DNA from: Actinomycetota bacterium
GTDB taxonomy: Bacteria > Actinomycetota > Actinomycetes > Nanopelagicales > Nanopelagicaceae
DNA length: 12,227 nucleotides
Reading direction: 5' to 3'
Assembly: GCA_009699765.1 (NCBI GenBank)
Contig: WLNN01000025.1
Location: forward strand, 1-12,227
Made by a program: the position numbers and the translations under genes. The notes below the pieces were generated by a model. The model ran no database searches and was not told the origin of the DNA. It worked only from the letters and a program-made list of their open reading frames with translations. This document shows, one piece after another, positions 8,301 through 12,227 of this stretch (positions within the stretch are counted from its first letter, which is position 1; every line of letters begins with the position of its first letter).

Positions 8301-8802
8301 ATCAGGAATCATTGAAGGCGAAGAAGTAAGTCACGAATGCAAGGTCGAACTTCCAATTAACGCGCATTTATCTGAGGAATATGTTCCAGGAGAACGTTTG
8401 CGCTTAGATCTTTATCGTCGACTTGCTGATGTACGCAGTAAAGAAGATGTCGAATCAATTCGTGAAGAGATGATCGATCGTTTTGGAGATTTACCAATAG
8501 AGGCACTTGCATTACTTGATGTTGCCGAACTTCGAGCTTTCGCAAAATCACATGGAGTTCGCGAAGTTGTTGCAGCTGGGAAATATCTGAGGCTTTCACC
8601 GCTTAATTTGCCTGAGTCAAAACAGCTCAAATTGAACCGCCTTTATCCATCTTCGCTCTACAAGAGCCAAAGTTCTACTGTGATGGTCGCCATTCCACGC
8701 GCTGCGGCATGGACGCCGCCTGCACAAGGCGTGACAGATTTAGGGGATACTTCTCTCCTAGCGTTTGCTCGCCAAGCGCTGACCGAACTAACTGGCGTAT
8801 AA
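5320..8802 (+). CDS. mfd: Transcription-repair coupling factor Mfd
   Basis: An ATP-driven DNA translocase that dislodges RNA polymerase stalled at lesions and recruits UvrA/UvrB. From this start it is 1160 residues, normal for the family. Domains: a UvrB-like N-terminal region with ETLPHERLSPR (75-85), a CarD-like RNA polymerase-interacting domain around 478-547, helicase lobes with Walker A GDVGYGKTE (635-643), DEEQ (736-739), SATPIPRT (762-769), ESGLDIPNANT (879-889) and QLRGRVGRG (905-913), and the C-terminal TRCF domain around 1007-1102. The frame extends upstream to a GTG at 5281, but those 13 residues are not Mfd-like, whereas MLGLLAQL from the ATG at 5320 resembles the usual actinobacterial start. 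A six-G tract lies 5 bases before this ATG. It heads the run that continues to ftsB. Confidence 0.97.
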   Translation: MLGLLAQLASNAALREGLNNHARIIAPPSSNPFLISLLAAEAPILVVTSSSRGAEDLAEDLRNLHPVVLEFPAWETLPHERLSPRNETVATRIRTLSALKSMNSDANPIVVAPIRAVIHRFIASLATEPLRILELGQEVSLTELIEHFAALSYTRTDLVEKRGEFAVRGGIVDVFLPLADYPVRIDFFGDEIEELSYFEISDQRTTKPVIGPLTIIPCRELLITDAIKERAEKMKSRFPGAIEVLEKITQGISVDGMESLIPFLVDEHELILDRISPRSKVIFIEEERTRSRTADLIETNEEFLQASWSNASMGGEAPMPVNEVTYLPWDSLFDEIGSHGLRHLALNSFGSDLDTQAFFTDFAPIEPMRGNVERLCQLLSDGLNQHQSVLFAATGHGMAERYAGIFRDADLPVQLSAALVARPTRGAIHVFQSTLAHGFTSEDNETLFITERDLSGSKVTSKDAARMPTKRKQAIDPLELKSGDFVVHEQHGIGRYVELVQRTVAGVTREYLVIEYAAAKRGQPGDRIFVPTDTIEQVSKYVGGESPAVHRIGSGEWQKAKGRARKAVRQIAGELIRLYAARTSAPGYAFSPDTPWQRELEDAFSYIETPDQLSTIQDVKSDMERPYPMDRIICGDVGYGKTEIAIRAAFKAVQDGKQVAVLVPTTLLVQQHSKTFAERYSGFPLKVAGISRFNTAKESKEILKELEIGSLDVIIGTHRLLSNDVVFKDLGLVIVDEEQRFGVEQKESLKKMRTTVDVLAMSATPIPRTLEMAVTGIREMSTITTPPEERHPILTYVGPSDESQIKAAIHRELLRDGQIFYLHNRVESIDRCASHIQEMIPEARIRVAHGQMSENQLEDVILGFWNRDFDVLVCTTIVESGLDIPNANTLIVEHAENFGLSQLHQLRGRVGRGRERGYAYFLYPADRPLSEVSLDRLKTIATNTELGSGMRVALKDLEIRGAGNLLGGEQSGHIADVGFDLYMRMVGEAVNDYKSGIIEGEEVSHECKVELPINAHLSEEYVPGERLRLDLYRRLADVRSKEDVESIREEMIDRFGDLPIEALALLDVAELRAFAKSHGVREVVAAGKYLRLSPLNLPESKQLKLNRLYPSSLYKSQSSTVMVAIPRAAAWTPPAQGVTDLGDTSLLAFARQALTELTGV

Positions 8803-8829
8803 GCGCCGAGAAGATACTGGAGCAACTCT

Positions 8830-9438
8830 GTGAAGAAGATCCTCGCCCTCATTGCAGCAATTTCATTGGTAACACTGACTGCATGCGGTCAAGCAAATAG
8901 CGCTGCAACCCTTGGTGATGTCACTATTACACAGACCGACTTTCAGAAGACCGTAGCTACTCTTGTGAAAGAGCGAGAAGGTGTTGATACATCGCAGATG
9001 CAGCTCGAAAACGGAGCTGCCCTTAATCGCAGCCAATTGCGCTTCATGATCATCACAACGATTTTCGATGAACTCGCGAAAGAGTTAAAGCTCGAGATTT
9101 CAAAGACTGAAATGACCACAAATCGCCAAGATTTAGTCTCACAGAGCGGTGGAGAAGAGCAGCTTGCAAACAATCTTGTAGGAGCACAAATTGCTTCAAC
9201 AAATTTCGAACGCTATATCCGCGCAATCATTATCTCTGACAAGCTAACCACAGCGCTTAAGTCATCTGGAATTGCAGAGGCAGATATCAGCGGAAAGATT
9301 TCTGAACTCGTAACTGCAAAAGCAAAGCAGCTAAAAATTGAAATCAATCCACGTTATGGCATTTGGGATAACGAAACTGGCGATGTACTTGCCAAGGATT
9401 CAGCTGGCGATGCAATCAAATCAACTCCTGCAAATTAA
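8830..9438 (+). CDS. Putative lipoprotein with SurA N-terminal-like domain (no PPIase domain)
   Basis: The 202-residue protein starts with a lipoprotein signal peptide: MKK, a hydrophobic stretch (4-16) and lipobox LTAC with the lipidated cysteine at 19. It should be anchored on the outer face of the cytoplasmic membrane. The mature part is mostly helical and resembles the SurA N-terminal chaperone region. A TLGDVTITQTDF segment (27-38) is followed by a long helical body and a conserved-looking INPRYGIWD (172-180). No parvulin-type peptidyl-prolyl isomerase domain is present, so any role would be binding unfolded exported proteins rather than isomerisation. Start is GTG with GGAG 7 bases upstream, 27 bases after the mfd stop. 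A SurA-like protein between mfd and mazG is a recurring actinobacterial arrangement. The function is inferred and not demonstrated. Confidence 0.8.
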   Translation: MKKILALIAAISLVTLTACGQANSAATLGDVTITQTDFQKTVATLVKEREGVDTSQMQLENGAALNRSQLRFMIITTIFDELAKELKLEISKTEMTTNRQDLVSQSGGEEQLANNLVGAQIASTNFERYIRAIIISDKLTTALKSSGIAEADISGKISELVTAKAKQLKIEINPRYGIWDNETGDVLAKDSAGDAIKSTPAN

Positions 9439-9455
9439 TAGGAGTAGATTTAATA

Positions 9456-10112
9456 ATGTCTGAACGTATCTTTGGTTCAGAACTTCTACGACTAGTAGAA
9501 GTAATGGATCGGCTTCGATCACCAGGCGGTTGTGCATGGGATGCAGAGCAGACTCATGAGTCGCTCATTAAATATCTCCTAGAAGAGTCCTATGAATTTA
9601 TCGATGCAATAGAAACCGATGATAGAGCGGGCATGCGCGAAGAACTTGGTGACGTTCTCTTGCAGGTGTATTTCCATTCGCGCATTGCCCAAGATCACCC
9701 CACTGAGCCATTTACTATCGATGATGTTGCGGGAGCAATCGCAGATAAATTGATTGGTCGCCACCCTCACGTTTTTGCTGGTTTGGAAGTTTCAGGAACC
9801 GAAGAAATTATTGAAAATTGGGAAGCAATCAAGGCAAAAGAGAAGGGTCGCACCTCAGCAGTTGATGGAGTCGCGATGTCACAGCCGGCGCTCCCGCTTG
9901 TTGCAAAATTGATTTATCGCGCCGATAAATATGGAACTCCAATAAATGTTGCCGAGTACATCTCAGATCAACCAGCAACAGAGGAGAGCGTTGGCGCAGC
10001 CCTCGCATCCGTGATTGCCTGGGCGTATAAGCATGAAATTGACCCAGAATTAGCCCTACGTGCCCAAGCTCGAGCAATAATCAAAGAAATCACGAGCGCC
10101 GAAGAGCTTTAA
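9456..10112 (+). CDS. mazG: MazG-family nucleoside triphosphate pyrophosphohydrolase
   Basis: Hydrolyses NTPs/dNTPs to the monophosphate and pyrophosphate, a housecleaning role against damaged or excess nucleotides. The N-terminal MazG domain is intact: RSPGGCAWDAEQTH (21-34), the metal-binding EESYE (43-47) and EELGDVLLQVYFHSR (62-76) with E63 and D66, then RHPHVF (102-107) and NWEAIKAKEK (121-130). At 218 residues it is shorter than the 263-residue E. coli enzyme. Its C-terminal part (~145-210) still aligns in outline with the second MazG domain (SVIAWAYKHEIDPELALR), but has no EExxE helix and no acidic residue at the GD position (GAAL). The ATG has AGGAG 11 bases upstream and follows the lipoprotein stop by 17 bases. 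Confidence 0.95.
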   Translation: MSERIFGSELLRLVEVMDRLRSPGGCAWDAEQTHESLIKYLLEESYEFIDAIETDDRAGMREELGDVLLQVYFHSRIAQDHPTEPFTIDDVAGAIADKLIGRHPHVFAGLEVSGTEEIIENWEAIKAKEKGRTSAVDGVAMSQPALPLVAKLIYRADKYGTPINVAEYISDQPATEESVGAALASVIAWAYKHEIDPELALRAQARAIIKEITSAEEL

Positions 10113-10114
10113 TC

Positions 10115-10133
10115 GAGGCGGTAAGATTGCCTC
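10115..10133 (+). other. Hairpin just after mazG
   Basis: GAGGCGGT (10115-10122), loop AAG, ATTGCCTC (10126-10133): eight pairs, two of them G-U as RNA, starting 2 bases after the mazG stop codon. No T-tract follows, so it is not a classical terminator alone. It may protect the 3' end of a processed mfd-mazG message, or work with the next hairpin. Confidence 0.45.
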
Positions 10134-10146
10134 AGGTCGCTCAATG

Positions 10147-11488
<1,342 letters not shown>

Positions 11489-11502
11489 CTAAGAGCTAAG
11501 AC

Positions 11503-11931
11503 ATGCGCCGTCGACGTCGCAGTTACTCATCTCCCCGTCGTTCATCACAACGTCGTCGCGTGCGTGGCAACGCTCGTCCTTTAGCCTTAATCGCAATAAT
11601 CTTTATCTTTACACTCACCCTTGCTCCACCAATTAAAAATTACTTCACCCAGCGCGCCCAGATCAGCGCACTTAAATCACAAGTCGCATCTGATCGCACC
11701 GCACTTGAGCAAGCGCGTGCTGAGTTAAGTACTTGGCAAGATCCAAATTACGTTAAGTCACAAGCACGCGAACGTCTTCACTTTGTAATGCCCGGCGAAC
11801 GTCAATACATTGTTACTGGCACCGACATCACGCAATCACAACCCCAAACAAACCAGATTGCCGGTCAACTTAATGAAGGTGCGCCTTGGTATACTAAGCT
11901 GATCGCATCAGTAACTGAATCCGGTCTTTAA
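11503..11931 (+). CDS. ftsB: FtsB/DivIC-family septum formation initiator
   Basis: A bitopic membrane protein of the divisome, expected to pair with FtsL/FtsQ. The 142 residues show the standard order. A very basic cytoplasmic N-terminus has 11 arginines in the first 21 residues. One membrane segment spans about 24-44 (LALIAIIFIFTLTLAPPI). An extracytoplasmic coiled coil spans about 49-76, followed by the family motif WQDPNYVKSQARERLHFVMPGE (start 78, end 99, shortened here to its key residues W78, D80, P81 and the RLHFVMPGE end). The C-terminal ~38 residues are Gln/Asn-rich and probably disordered. The ATG has no clear Shine-Dalgarno; the gap from eno contains only a tandem AGCTAAG repeat (11487-11500). 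Location after eno and before DUF501 is typical for Actinobacteria. Confidence 0.93.
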   Translation: MRRRRRSYSSPRRSSQRRRVRGNARPLALIAIIFIFTLTLAPPIKNYFTQRAQISALKSQVASDRTALEQARAELSTWQDPNYVKSQARERLHFVMPGERQYIVTGTDITQSQPQTNQIAGQLNEGAPWYTKLIASVTESGL

Positions 11932-11934
11932 TTA

Positions 11935-12227
11935 ATGAGCGATAAAGCAACGCAGAAAGATTTAGATTGCATCGAAACCCAATTAGGACGCACACCTCGT
12001 GATGTCCACGCAATTTCTTATCGCTGTCCTTGCGGCAACCCAGCAGTTGTTGAAACACCTCCGCGCCTTAGCCATGGCGAACCATTCCCGACTTTCTATT
12101 ACGCAACCTGCCCACGTTTAACAGGTGCAATATCCACACTCGAATCAACAGGTTTGATGGCGGAAATGAATGAGCGCCTTGCCGTTGATGCCGAACTAGC
12201 TGGTGCATATGCCGCAGCACATGATGA
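11935..12227 (+). CDS. DUF501 domain protein, N-terminal 97 codons (3' truncated by window edge)
   Basis: An open frame from ATG 11935 runs to the window end without a stop, beginning 3 bases after the ftsB stop. The translation has the features of the actinobacterial DUF501 family: LGRTPRDV (17-24), YRCPCGNPAVVETPPRL (29-45) with cysteines 31 and 33, FPTFYYATCPRL (51-62) with C59, then ISTLESTGLMAEMNERL (66-82) and the start of the AAAHD segment. The spaced cysteines suggest a possible metal site, which is inference. The family's biochemical role is not known to me. In Actinobacteria it regularly sits between ftsB/divIC and an exopolyphosphatase-like ppx gene, which would be expected just beyond this window. 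No Shine-Dalgarno is visible, so translation is probably coupled to ftsB. Confidence 0.93.
   Translation, partial: MSDKATQKDLDCIETQLGRTPRDVHAISYRCPCGNPAVVETPPRLSHGEPFPTFYYATCPRLTGAISTLESTGLMAEMNERLAVDAELAGAYAAAHD

Overview
The window looks like a chromosomal housekeeping segment from a low-to-mid GC actinobacterium. Gene content and order (glmU tail, prs, rplY, pth, then mfd, a SurA_N-type lipoprotein, mazG, eno, ftsB/divIC, DUF501) match a block conserved across Actinobacteria. The AT-leaning codon use, short intergenic gaps and compact proteins suggest a streamlined freshwater lineage such as the acI group (Nanopelagicales, 'Ca. Planktophila'-like). The phylum is a confident inference; the lineage is only a guess from composition and compactness.

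Layout. Bases 1-62 are the 3' end of glmU, followed 5 bases later by prs. A 187-base gap then holds a structured leader in front of rplY, followed by pth. On the opposite strand, ending 3 bases from pth, lies ppc (2451-5171). A 148-base divergent region separates ppc from mfd, which starts a co-directional run: mfd, lipoprotein gene, mazG, a 95-base gap with two hairpins and a possible promoter, then eno, ftsB and the first 97 codons of a DUF501 gene that runs off the end.

Functions. prs makes PRPP for nucleotides, histidine and tryptophan. RplY and Pth serve translation. Ppc and Eno meet at phosphoenolpyruvate: enolase makes it, and Ppc turns it into oxaloacetate. Mfd handles stalled RNA polymerase at DNA damage, and MazG hydrolyses non-canonical or excess NTPs. 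FtsB belongs to the division machinery. No tRNA, rRNA, CRISPR array, insertion sequence, prophage or defence gene is visible, and no new multi-gene system.

The most interesting non-coding signal is the rplY leader. A perfect 10-bp inverted repeat has its right arm over the rplY ribosome binding site and runs into a T-tract. A second strong hairpin is nested inside it. It has the layout of a cis-regulatory ribosomal-protein leader.
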